DNA of 64,000 nucleotides from Ectocarpus siliculosus (Eukaryota > Sar > Phaeophyceae > Ectocarpales > Ectocarpaceae), in contig FN649750.1 of NCBI GenBank assembly GCA_000310025.1, forward strand, positions 2,547,894 through 2,611,893. Direction: 5' to 3'. A model generated the notes under the pieces. The model was not told the DNA's origin and ran no database searches. It saw only the letters and a program-made list of their open reading frames with translations. The position numbers and the translations under genes were made by a program. Shown one piece after another: positions 49,937-61,915 of this stretch (the stretch's first letter is position 1; each line of letters starts with the position of its first letter).

Positions 49937-50350
49937 TTACTTGGCATTCAACATCCGCCAGAGCGAAAGGAACTTACGCACGACCGTACCGGCCCACGCA
50001 CTACAGTGTAGGACCCTCGTGACATTTTTGTTGAATAAGTTCTCCGCCAACACCCACACTGGCTGGCACCAATATCTTAAGTTCGCAAAAGATGGTAGGG
50101 GGTACACGACTTGATCCCAAAACGAACAGCAAGTTTCAGTGATGTGGAACCAACCTGAGGAGCAAGCAGATGTCTGGATCATCGGACCGCTGCGACCAGC
50201 GATTTCGTTCGTCGGTGAATCCCTGGGCCTGGTCATCATCCAATTGCCGCCGTTGACTGGAATATATGACAACGTGCCTGGTACCTCTACCGACATGCCG
50301 ACTACACGCTGGAGAAGGAGGGAGGCCACCGTCGCGTAGGCATGTCTCAT
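49937..50350 (-). pseudogene. Inverted remnant of the haloperoxidase-like first exon (copy D)
   Basis: The frame from 50350 starts MRHAYATVASLLLQRVV and further on reads SYIPVNGG and SACSSGWF. These line up with copy C's first exon (SCVPLNGIV, AACSSGWF), and the DNA around TGCTCCTCAGGTTGGTTC is nearly identical. No later exon of the family is found downstream on this strand. It stands head to head with copy C, with about 440 bp between the two ATGs, so one promoter region could serve both. It is probably a partial inverted duplicate. Confidence 0.6.
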
Positions 50351-50794
50351 CGTTACACCTTGCCCAGAAAAATTCGCCCGTAGGTAGAGGTGGGGGGATA
50401 GATTGCGGCGCTGTCGTGCGCCCAGAACATCAATAAATCTACGTCAGAAGGAACTTTCTAAGAAATGACCGGGTGGTGCCGAAGACTTGAGAATGATTCT
50501 CTTGGCGAAAATTCAATCTGCGGGTTGTTTCACGTCGTCATGAAGAGGCATATATTTTTTGAAAATTGAATTGCAGCTTGTAAGTCCAATTACTCAATAG
50601 TCTATGTGTTATTCATTGTTAAAGTACATTCATTCTTACTCTTCTACTCCAATACACCAGCAGGCGGGAAAAATTGAAATTGCAATCCTGCTGCGGATTC
50701 CTCAAACGCCCGCCCCCCGACCCTCCCCACACTCCTCGCGTCCACGCTGCGTCGTGCATCAAGAGCCTTCAAACTTAGTTCAGGCTTTTTCGCG

Positions 50795-53378
50795 ATGATG
50801 CACTACTGCCATGGTGTGGTGTTGCTGCTCCTCGCGCGTGCCGTAGTCAGCACCCCATCACCAGTGCCATCGTGTGTCCCGCTGAACGGTATCGTTAGTG
50901 ACGGAAATGGTACGACGACGACTCTCAACCTCGACGAGATCAAGGTCTCCATGAACACCGAGATCTTCGATTTCAGCAATCCGGTGATTCCGACACTGGC
51001 CGCATGCTCCTCAGGTTGGTTCAAGAGTGTGACTAGTTTGTGCAGGAGGTACAGTCCATTCGCAGAGGTGGTATCGCCATGAGAGCGAGAGCTTGTTGTG
51101 TGCTAGTGTGTTTCGAGTGCTGATGATGATGATCGAGAATTCCCGCTGCAATCGTGAACTCACCTGCAAACTTTTTCGTCGCCATCCCTTCACCATTGAC
51201 TACACACCAAGGTCTGGAGACTCCCGTCGCTATGAGGGCCCTACTAGGTGAGCCTGTTTACACGTAGGATGTGGACGGCGGGCTCTGGTCGTCGTGGTCG
51301 TTACAGTAGACGTGGTCGGTCGACAATGGAGTCCATTCCAATGGGTAGTCTTTCTGTGTGTGTTTTTATTATTCCTTAATTCTGTAGCAGCAGCTACTGC
51401 AATGTGCATCGTGTACGACTGTACCGCCGTTCATCAATAATCGTCCCGCTTTCATACTGGTTTCGAGTGCAGATTATTCGTCCCTGCCCACAGGGATATC
51501 ACCATCCGCCCGGCCCTCTGTAGCCCGGCTCTCAGCAAAGGGGGGCGAAATACATACATGTAGTCCGAATAGACTGCAAACCCAAGTGGAACGTCCTGAA
51601 GATGGCAGGAAACCGTAGCAACCGTAGCGCCTGTTCAGTGTATTTCGGAGTGTGGTCGACTATGTAGGGAGAGCAACTACAAAAATACAGAGCGAAAAAA
51701 GTATATTTTCCCCGCACACCCTCTCTTTTAACCTGTATCTTTCTAAAGAGGAAAAATATTCCGAGATCCGGCAGTGGTCGGTAATTTGACATTTTGGCAA
51801 GACAAGGATTCGCTTCGGCGACCCTGTGTCCATCCGAGACGTGATGGTTGTCTCCAAACACGCACTCTCGAGAATGTTCGGCGGCATTTTCAAGAGCCAA
51901 CGGTTGTCCCCAAAAAGGCCGAAGGCCGATGCGAGTGTACCGTGATTCCTACCGTGATTCCTACCGTGATTCCTCCATCATTGTGAGCCCAATTATTTGT
52001 GCCTCTCCCGAACAAAAGCTGTTTTTTTCGGCGGTCTTCGACCATCTCGACATCAAACATGCAGATAGACGCGGCCCCCAGCACGATTTTCCACAACCGT
52101 GCTCAGTTGGCTGCATGCATGATCAACATCATCAGACTGGTGTACAAAGGGTTCGCTGGGCTCTTCCAGTGAAAACACGTCATCTGTGTGAGCTGCTGAG
52201 CTTGGGAAGCACTTGACTGCTCATCATCTTAAGTTGCAGCGCTCCTCGCTTCTCGAATTCAAGTTTCTCCAAGCTCCACCAGAATAGTCGAGGCTGAGGT
52301 CGTTTCGTGTGTTTGTTGGTGTAGACTACTCTCCCCTCTTCCAGCACATATATGTAGCCAGATGGGATGCAGGGCATATAATATCCTGTAGTCTAATGAA
52401 GCTCATCAGGATAGTGTAGACTACAACTAACTGTAGTTCAAAAGTTTTATTGAAGCTCATCATACATCACACACCGCGTACTCGGCGTTTTTTTTTTTTC
52501 GTCTCCTTTTTCGTGGATTGCGGAAAAAATGTTTGTGGTGAATCAAGGGTACCCGAGAAATTTCTCCGCACACCTGTATACGTACCCCCCGGGACCCAAA
52601 ACAAGACACAAATTAAATTATTGCCTTTGCTATTTTTTTTGTTCTGATTCATTGACGTGTGGGTCGTGTAGTGTACGAAAACCTATCTATTTGACCTGGA
52701 GCAGACGAAACATGGGCACTACAACAGTACTGGGCCCTCTGTAGTGCGGGGTTGCAACGGCACTACACCGGGCACCGGCACTATTCAGACTGATGCTCGG
52801 CGAACTGGCGGGGGGGAGAAGCGACGTAGGGGGGCGGGACAGGAACAGAACTGGCCGAAGTGGTGTGTTCTCGACGACCTGAAGGCATTCGGGGCCGACC
52901 ACGGATCTACCAAAACCGATCCATGTTGTCTCGGAATCCCGGTACCGAGAGACACGGCACCCGGAAGCCACGAAGGTGGAGGGCGGAGTACCCTGGCATG
53001 CGGCGGTGCTGCAGGGAGCTGAGAGGTTCATGATCTCCTGGCACAACAAGGAAGAAGAGGCCAGCCGACAACGAGCGCTCAAACGAAACCACAAGCCAAC
53101 AACCAATGGGGAAGAAAGCAAACGAGAAGAGACGGACCGAGTGGCGTGATACGTGCCGGATTGAAACTCTTTTGGCCAATTCCCCCCCCCCAACGCTGCA
53201 CCATTGCACCAACCCCCCACTAGTGATGACGTACCATTACTACCATGTATCGCTGGTTGGTGGACATGTTGGCGTGTTTGCTTGTTCGTTAGTGGTCTCT
53301 CCACCGTGTGCCTTTTTCTGTCTGTTATTTCTTGTTTTTTTCGGCCTGGTCCCTTTTTGTCCTCGCTCTATCGTATTC

Positions 53379-53430
<52 letters not shown>

Positions 53431-56400
53431 TTTTTACTCTTTTTTCTCTTTGTCGCTCTTTTTTCTCTCTTTTTCTGTATCAGATAGCCTTGTCTCTGCT
53501 TGCGTGTGAAGCACCAAAGTTGAACCAAGGGGGTGCACCTCTTTCTCTCTGGCCCGTGATGCTGACTCCTAGTCTCAGTTGGTATACCTCGCATAGCGCG
53601 TAGAGGGAGCGGAGGACTCCAGAATATCTGTCGTTGATTTCTATTGACTTGCGGACCCCTCGGGGCCAGTTTATTTGAGTGTACCTTTTTAGGGTAAGTT
53701 AGCCTGTGACCACGGGGGGAATCGACCGCGTCAAGTGTTGGATCAGTACGGACATATTAATATGAAGGTACTGGGTAGAGAGAGATCGGAACGGTTTTTA
53801 ATGTGAAGACAAAAACAACAACAAAGAACAACTATCTATTCAGAATAGTGCCTCATAGCGCCGGTCCGACACTATTATTGACGTTTTGGGGGTGTTTGAT
53901 TTCATGGTGTGGCGCTCACGCTTTGCGGGGCCAAGATAATGTAATGCCAATTGGATCGAAATAATTGTATATAATAGTGGACGAAGCTAAATCTCGGTCC
54001 TCGTTGCCCTCTCCTTCGATGTTGCAAGATAGATAACAGATGAAACGAAAAAGAAACACAACAGGAAGCGAGCTGCCAAAAACAAACAACCATGTAGTAC
54101 CGCTCACCCTCACTACATTCATACTTCTCGACAAAGAAGCTCTTCTTATGTCTGTCTGGCACACCCGCTTCGATGTTGCAAGAAAACAACAAAAAATATA
54201 AACCAAGAAAAGCACGACAACAGGAATCGCACCGCACGAAAAACAAACAACCATGTACAGCCTACTACCCTCACTCCGTCGCGACAAACTCTCTCAATCT
54301 CTGCCTAGCGCACGTGCTTCGATGTTGCAAGAAAAAAAACACAAGAAAAGCACACAGACAGGAAGCGAACAACCACATGCACCACCCGACCAGATGCACC
54401 CTACCCCACTACGTCTCGACAAACAAGCTCCCTCATGTCTGCGTGGCGCACTCGCTTCCTTAGCGGAATGCGCTGCGATCATCGCCATCTTCGCACAGTT
54501 CACCTTCCGCACAAAGCATGGTGCCCCTCTGCGAAGAGCTGTTCACCAGGGCGCACCACACTCGCAGCGCACAGGCTAGGGGGCACGCCGATGCCCAAAG
54601 ACCCCCCTACGTCATACGGGGCCCCTTTTATAAAGAATTTTCTATGGCATTGTTTTATATAGGATTATTATGGCGTTTTACGGGGCGAGGTGGTCACTTC
54701 GTACCCTCCCCCCCCCTCAAAACCTCTCAAACAAGAAAATGGGTACGTAGGTGTTGGAAAAAATATTTTCGGGCACCCTTGGGTGAATGTCAATAGCGGA
54801 CACGATATATATGTACCTGTGGTTCACAGGTTCACCAAGAGAGTGTAGTGGTCACCTTTTGTTTGCTAGGTAATTCCCACTCGTTCAGTTTACATAGTCT
54901 AGCACGATGTACGTACATAGTCTATAGAGAGAGGCATACTAATTTCTGCGCTCTCTATCACTGCAGGGACAGCGGGCGGGCGGGAGATTAATTTGGCGGA
55001 TAACTGAAAATAACGTCCAATTTGTCTGCCACAACGCTGCCCGCCTTCCCTTCCTGTCTGCCCCTCTACTGCTCTGCAGCTATTGACACCTCGGTGTGGT
55101 CTGTGGCTAGCGCCTTTCAACCGGCGCCGTGGCTGAATATCTTCGGTGACAAGCACACGTCCGACGAACGCCGCCGCTGTTCGGGAAACACGGACGACGA
55201 GGAAGAACTTTTCCTCCTGCACTACAGGGTATGGATATGCATAGCACCAGCCGGGAACACCGTGCTTCTTGTAGGTGGTGATATTGAGCGCAAACTCTAT
55301 CCGTGTTTCTCTGCCGACAACACGATGCTCCTTCCTGGAGGTACTGAGGACGAACGCCATCCAATACGATCCAATAAGAGTAATGTATTTTCTGTATAAT
55401 GGGAACTGGTTTGGCTTGCCCCATCACAGTGGCACCGGTAGTGAACAACGTTCCTGCAAGCTGAAAGATATTGGTTTCAGAGAGGAATTGTCTACAGCCC
55501 GTAGCTGCGCGTACGCTGGTACAGATATCATGACAATGTTCAACATAGGCAAAACATACTAGAATTATGGGTGGGACGCAGAGGGGGGGTGTCTTCATGC
55601 CAACATCTGTACCAACCACCTTGAGGTCATACGGGATTCGTCCTTGATCAGGTGGCCGAGATCTACGCAGTCACCCACGCCGCGCTAAAGGCGATGCCGT
55701 TCTGCCGTGCTGAGATAGAGCCACTCATGATAGCTCGGGGCCACCCCCTGTCCTTCCTGGAGGAAGGGGACGACGACAGCATCGACATGTCGACGCCGTG
55801 GGGGCTTGGCCGGGCCTACGCTAACGAGGGCTGGGCCTACCTCACCGCAAACGACGGATGGAACGCGGACGGGAGTATGGGAGGCCGAGAATTCAACCGC
55901 GTCCCGTTCACCGGTGAATTTTTGATGACTGATTCGGAGGGCCATTCGTGGACGCCCTACGTCCCCAGAAACAGCCCCTACGAGGTGAGACGTACAGACT
56001 TGTAGTAGGTGGGCACCATACCCGTAGCTTGTCGTAGGTTGGAGGAGGGCAATGGAAAATTTTCTTCGGCCCTTGTGTAATTTTCACCAAGGTCTCCCGA
56101 TGTAGCTCCAGCGTCGGGTGACGTTATACAATCGTCAGACCTTATCAGCGAAGGAATGCTTGTTTTGTTTAACCCGCAACTGCAAGGGAAGTATGCGCCG
56201 TACCGCAGTCCTCAGCCGGCATCCATGGAGGCCGACACACTCCGACTCGCGTAGCTACACACACCTTGCTGTTCATGTTCAGGAAACCTATGCAGTGGAC
56301 ATGCAATATATTCCCTCGACTAAGCAGGCGAACTCGGCATTGATGGTGAATCGGTCGTTCCATTATCCCGCCTGCTTCCCAAGCCACCATACGCTAACCC

Positions 56401-59400
56401 CTCGCTTGTACGCACTCGACGATGCAACAGCTCACGAACATCAAGAGGTGGCAGCCTCTGGTGGAGTCGGATGGTCTCGGGTACGTTTCGACTCAAGAGC
56501 ACGTGACGCCGCACATCGGGAGCACCGGCCGCTACTTCGGATTCTCTTCCAAGGAAGACGAGGAAGCCTTTAGCTCGCGCACGATAGATGCGCCAGACTA
56601 CCTCAACAGGTGGGCAGGGCTGGCCTCCCTGCCTTGTGCGCATTTAAGGATAGGGGAAGGGTTGTGGTATGTAGGTCGGCCAAACTTGCTGGTGTTCGTA
56701 AGATCCTTTCCTGCCTGGATCTGTCGGGTTTTTTGGTGGTTTACCCCTCTCGAATAGGTCACTCCCAAGCATGCATGCTCATTTCTCAAACACGTGGTGG
56801 GATACGTGCCGAACAGGTGCGCCGTGAGGACCCGACGCAAACGATCGAGCGTTTTGCACCCTTCTTTTCGTGTCGTATCGGGCTAGAGTAGTCTATCGCC
56901 GAAACTTCCAATCACTCGCTGAGGTCAACAACTGTTCCGATTGCTCAACCTGTGTTGCGACCAACCGCAATAATACCAGACGTCTACACATTTTCGCTGG
57001 CTGCTACTCGTGTCAACCACAGGTTAGCTGTTCCGAAAACCTTCGAGGAACAGCATGCTGTCGGTGTTTTCAGCGACCACCCTTTGCTACTATGGTGTAT
57101 GATCCAGGACCGCACTGGTGTTTACCCCTCGTTCGCCCCCCCCCCCCAACATCTACGAACGATGCCCACAGGTACAACGAAATCGTCCACGACGTTCTCA
57201 ACGAGTCCGCCACAACCGCCGAGTCACCCTACAAGCAGTTCGCCATTTCGTTCTTCGACAACAAGTTCAACTCCCTCATTCCCCTCAAGATCGCTTATTT
57301 CCTACGGTAAGCTTTGGTTGTGCGGCACAACCTGCGTGCTTCTGGTTGTAGCAACCAGGGATTGAAAATGTGTTTCTTGCAAGAGCAGCTTCAATATTTC
57401 AACGCGACACTCTTTCAAGGTCGCCCAGCCCCTTCGATCACGTGTGCTCGAAAACGTGAGCCCCTTTTGCCGTAGGTCAGTCTGGATGTTGCGTGGAGGT
57501 GTATGGCTAAAGACCATAAATCGCGTCACAAGATGTACATGCCGCAGTTGAATCGTGCACCCAACAATCAGGAACGGCATTTCTTGACCACTCACCTTTG
57601 AATTCTCTCAAATGTTCACAATGTATGTCCCTGCATTGCAACACCGAATGCAATCGGAAAACGAAGAGCGGAGTTCGTTCGGAAATGCCATGATCAGCTC
57701 TCAACCTTTTTCATCTGGAGAAATGGAGCATGTTGCTTTCGGAGATTGCCTCTGACGTTTCTACATCAGGACAACGTTGCGCGTACATACATACTTCTTG
57801 TGAGGATACCAACAAGTAAGAGGGCGACAGCAACAAATGCAAACCTAAGGAAGATTCGAAAGAGGGCCGGAGCGACCGCGTGACGTTTATGAGACTCCAC
57901 CCGACCTTAGACAAGGGGGAGTGAGAGTTCGGCGCTTCGCGATAGCTCTCACGCCGCCGTCCTTTGCTCCGCGAAACAGGAGCACGACCCGGGAAAACTA
58001 CACAACAACGGATTTCTACCAGATCACTCTCGAGGTTCAGCTTGCCGTTTACAACGGCATCTTGCTTGCCTGGAAGGAGAAGGTGGGCCGCACGTTCATG
58101 AACCATTATGGCAGGCACCACCCTCTTCCCAAGTGTAGTCATTTGGCCAGGACACTCCGGCGTTGAGGACAGCAGCCCCTTCCTCCCGTGAAACGTGTCG
58201 GTCCCAGGGAGTAGGCTTGAAGGATGCTCGTAGATCCGAATATCCGGCATCATCCGATGTGGAAAGGGTTGATTGGTGTCGTTTGCCGTGCGAAGAATCA
58301 AAGGAAGGAAAAAATTGCCTCGCCTCGCGGGCGTTGTACGGTGGTCCGAACCGACGGTGAGGTTTTCCAAATGTTTCCAGTACGGGTGGGGTTTCCCAAT
58401 CCTTCCGCACATAACGTTCCTGGTGCCGATCGCTCACCGTGAGAGTCTTGGATCAACGGTGCTGTTGCAATTTGGTAGAAAGCATAGTCTACCGAAGAAC
58501 GAATCACGGACATTCGGCACTGTCACGATTTCAACAACATTTAACGCGACCGTGCACCTCACATGCACCTGCTTGGCTTACCTTTCCTTCGCCCGACGGC
58601 TCCCCTCGCCCCAACATGCTCCGCCGATGCCTTACCCGCGTTAGATTCGCCACGACCGACCCCGCCCACCCACCATGGTCAAGTGAGAACATCGTCAGAA
58701 CCTCAATTTTAGTGGCGAATGTGTAATGCATAGATACATCGTGTGCATGGTACCATACATATGGTAGAGAGGTTTTGGGCACCAGCATCAGCACGGTGGT
58801 GTCGATTGGCAGGTTGGTGTTTTATGGTTGATGGGCAGAGTATCGCATACATGTGTCAGACTGCCAAGACACCCAGGATGCACGTGTAGTTTGATCCGCG
58901 CCTTGCCTCGTACATCGTTTTTAGAGAGCACTTGTTCCCAACGACGATGTAATCTAGACTACCAGAACATTTTTCCTGGGCAAGCCACATCACACGGAAG
59001 GCTGTACGGAGAATACGATGCCAGTGCAAGTCGACTGTAAGCGCATGTCATGTTGTACTCTGGCCCACCTGCTCGCGTGGTTCACCCGAACAAAGACTTG
59101 ACCAGTTGCACGAGGAAAAATCAGCCGCAGAGAGGCGTTTGGCTCCTACTTTTTCAATCAGTCGTGAACATCGGGGTGTCGACACGGAACCAACGTTGAA
59201 AAAACATCTAACGAGTGCAACGAAACGCCGTCGCCATGTTCAATAGGCACAAGCTCGGTGATGCACTGGTGGAGGCCTACGCCGGGCCTGGTCAAGGAGT
59301 CCAAACTATCAAGGCATCGGAATGGGAGCCTTTCATCAGGACCATGCCTCACTCCGAGTACCCTTCGGGCTCTTCGTGCCTTTGCGAGGTGCCAAGTTCA

Positions 59401-60377
59401 TCGTTTGCACTTCTCTCGTTTCTATAGTGTTGATGCTGAAGCATCGGTTTATCCCCTGCTGTCAGTGGCACTTGCAGGGTAGTGAAGTATCGCCCTTCAA
59501 ATCACGGAAACTGACAGGGGATATATACCTCGACTGGAACACAATTCTTGTACCAACCTACACAGTAGCTCCATAACATGACACGGCGGTTCTCATCTAG
59601 ACTACGCATTTGCACGCTTACATATGTAGACTAGTCATGCTACTGGCCGATTGCTTGTCTTCCTCCCTCGACGCCCCCCTCTCTGCCCGGTCTGTTCCTC
59701 GCGAATTTCCAGGCGTTCGCACGGCAAATCGAAAACTTCCTTGGCGATGACACGATCGAGCCCGCTCTTCAGTTCCCCCCGGGTCCTCCGCCCCCGGGCT
59801 TCGATGCACCGCCTCTGGAATTCGCTTCCTGGTCCGAGATTTCTCAAGTCTGTGGCGACAGTCGTGCCTGGGGCGGCATGCACTTTGCGGTCCGTTTTTT
59901 TGTTGTTGTGGATCATAGACTACATGTGTAGTCAAAGCGTTGATGAACACCCCCTGTTTCGATCCACTCGCTACTCAATTGAAATGTCTGCCCGGTGCTA
60001 TACGTTTTGTGACTTTGTGATGTGTCCCAATCGCTTATCCGGTCCCGTATGATACGCCTCAATATATCATGGATTCCTCCATTCCTTCCGTGCGCGCGTC
60101 GGTACGTATAGCTCATGGTTTGAAACTTCTACCTGCCCAGCAACGAACCATCGGGTACACTTGGTACATTTGTGATGGAAAGGGCGAGGATCCAAACCAT
60201 TCATCGCTTGTCATCCTCTTGTTGCTTCAGGGAGCCGTTCCAGCGGGAGCCGAACTATGCGGAAGCACGGACATGGCCAAGTCAATCCACGACTCGTTTG
60301 AGCGTCTCAAAGTAGGGGACGAAAGTGCGGCCATCTTCAAGACAGACATCGGCGAGCTGATGGTGCGCCCCCGTTAG
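50795..60377 (+). CDS. Copy C: secreted vanadium-haloperoxidase-like protein, about 569 aa
   Basis: Exons: 50795-about 51067, 51212-51247, 55080-55228, 55652-55984, 56431-56609, 57172-57306, 57980-58082, 58645-58682, 59247-59388, 59713-59889, 60231-60377. All phases agree from 51212 on; the join of the first two exons is not settled. Residues 1-25 are a signal peptide (VVLLLLARAVVS), then SCVPLNGIV matches copy B. Motifs: K-x6-RP (KIRHDRPRP), PSGS in HSEYPSGSSCLCE, and SR-x5-H in GDSRAWGGMHF. Matching exons have the same length as B's: 179, 135 (59+76 in B), 38, 142 (79+63) and 147. The frame is intact, so a working protein is likely. Serine replaces the acid-base histidine here too. The second intron is 3.8 kb and full of repeats; B's counterpart is 293 bp. 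Confidence 0.82.
51343..51382 (+). repeat. Dispersed repeat, partner of 60621-60660
   Basis: GGGTAG, TCTTTCTGTGTGTGT and ATTCCTTAAT occur in the same order and orientation at 60621-60660. One copy is in the large intron of copy C, the other just after its stop. Confidence 0.5.
51938..51973 (+). repeat. Three perfect 12-bp units (TACCGTGATTCC)
   Basis: TACCGTGATTCC is repeated three times without change. It lies in the large second intron of copy C. Confidence 0.85.
52149..52210 (+). repeat. Dispersed repeat in copy C intron, partner of 38329-38386
   Basis: About 60 bp matching the reverse of 38329-38386. The shared frame reads VRWALPVKTRHLCELLSL here. It is likely a scrap of a coding mobile element. 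Confidence 0.5.
53380..53432. repeat. (TTA)n microsatellite
   Basis: About 15 TTA units broken once or twice, followed by a T-rich stretch. It lies in the large intron of copy C. Confidence 0.85.
53698..53815 (-). repeat. Dispersed repeat family, copy 3 (CGTGGTCACA)
   Basis: On the minus strand it runs from a (GTT)n-like stretch through AAACCGTT and CAGTACCTTC to CGTGGTCACAGGC, in the same order as 8547-8645. It is the longest copy in the window. Confidence 0.65.
54014..54452 (+). repeat. Three-unit minisatellite, about 150 bp per unit
   Basis: Units start at 54014, 54168 and 54317, each with CTTCGATGTTGCAAGA followed by an A-rich stretch and, in the first two, AAAACAAACAACCATGTA. The spacing is 154 and 149 bp. 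It lies in the large second intron of copy C, about 600 bp before the next exon. Confidence 0.75.
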
Positions 60378-61915
60378 CCTGGCACGCAGTTTGGGAATCA
60401 AGCATTGGGTAATGCGGAGATACTGTAGGTGAAGTCTCTCTCCATTGGTTCGAGAGGAGGAAAATTGGAGATCGTTTCTCGATTTTCTTGACTGATGCGC
60501 CCCTACCTAGCCTATGACGTGCACGGGGCACGTCATTTTTGGGAGCAAGGTTTGGGTAAAAGGGGATTTTGCACTCTCTGAGAAGATAAAGTCGAAGTCG
60601 ACTGTGGGTATATCTCGAACGGGTAGAGTCTTTCTGTGTGTGTATTTAATATTCCTTAATAAAGTCGAAGTGGCTTCTCGATTTTCGAGGGGGCAATGAG
60701 GTGTGTTCTCGGCTAGGCGCCGTGCCTTGGATACTGAAGTCTCCTCACCATAGAGGTGCACCCACATTAATAGCGGAAAGGCTGCTCAGCATATGATTTA
60801 TGGTGTCGTTTCTTCTGTCGTTAAGTAGCTTGTACTGCTGTTGGAAGGCGGGACAAAGTTGTCGTTTGTAGAATACTTTTGCGTTCAGAACGCGCCTACT
60901 TGTATATCTCTTGTGAGAACAATCGTAGGTACCGATTTCATGGCAGCCAACAGAAAAAGGTCAAAACTGTAGGTACCGAGGCGCTTTTGCGGTCTCCCTG
61001 GTGGTGGTTCATCTGGGTATACCTATTGTGAGCAGTTCGATTTTCTGGGTGGAAAACGATGTATTCGTGAGGATTCACACATAGAGCAGCAGCGGCAGAA
61101 TTCAATCTCGTGCGTCCAAACATACGAACAGAGGTAGAGAGTGGCCATCAGACATCTAGAGCGTGAATGGTGCCTACAAAGGAAAATCGCTGTCGACACC
61201 ACACGCAACAATGCAAGATCTGTAGACGAAAAAGCTGGTTTGATAGACCAATGCGCCTTCACGTCTATCATACACTCCAGCTGCTTTTCTGCAAGCCCAT
61301 ATTTTTGGGAGTCATCGCTCAGCTCTGTCTAGGCGCCCATGCCTGGATTCAGCTGTTTCGTTTAGCACGGAATGATGGAATTCTCTGAACCTTGTTGCTG
61401 TCTGGGGAGCTCTAAAACTCCTCCCCTTCTTGCCACCTCTCTTTCGAACCCTTGAGCAAAAAGGCAACAACCTCGACTCTACCGGGTTTCAGAAGCTCTG
61501 ACTTCATAAGACAGCAACGACCAATATCAAGATACTCCCCTCCCGCTTCGGCGGCCCAAAACGGGTCACCCTTGCAGTGACAGGAACGAGCATTTGCGCC
61601 CCCATAGACGGGGAGCAAAACCCATTAGCATGCTGCAGGACGGCGGAACGTAACCAACGCTGACATCGACACCTTCGACAAAATACAATTAATCATAACT
61701 CCGCACATCGGACCCGCGACAGACCCCAGAGAGACATCGGCAGGATTCAAACGGTCACATTCTGTTACACTGCACAGATACAACTCAATCCGGCAATCAC
61801 CAACACGAAACGAACTGTTGCAACAGGTACCACCGACGCCGTGGTGGACAGACAAACAGCAAAGAGGATCGACATCCCTAGACACGCGCTGGCCAACGCA
61901 TACCGGCGCGTCGTT
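60378..61915. other. Interval between copy C and the PPR gene
   Basis: Two converging genes end here, so both 3' untranslated regions are expected. A dispersed repeat lies at 60621-60660. No further gene is seen. Confidence 0.5.
60621..60660 (+). repeat. Dispersed repeat, partner of 51343-51382
   Basis: Second copy of the GGGTAG...ATTCCTTAAT block, about 245 bp after the stop of copy C, probably in its 3' untranslated region. Confidence 0.5.
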
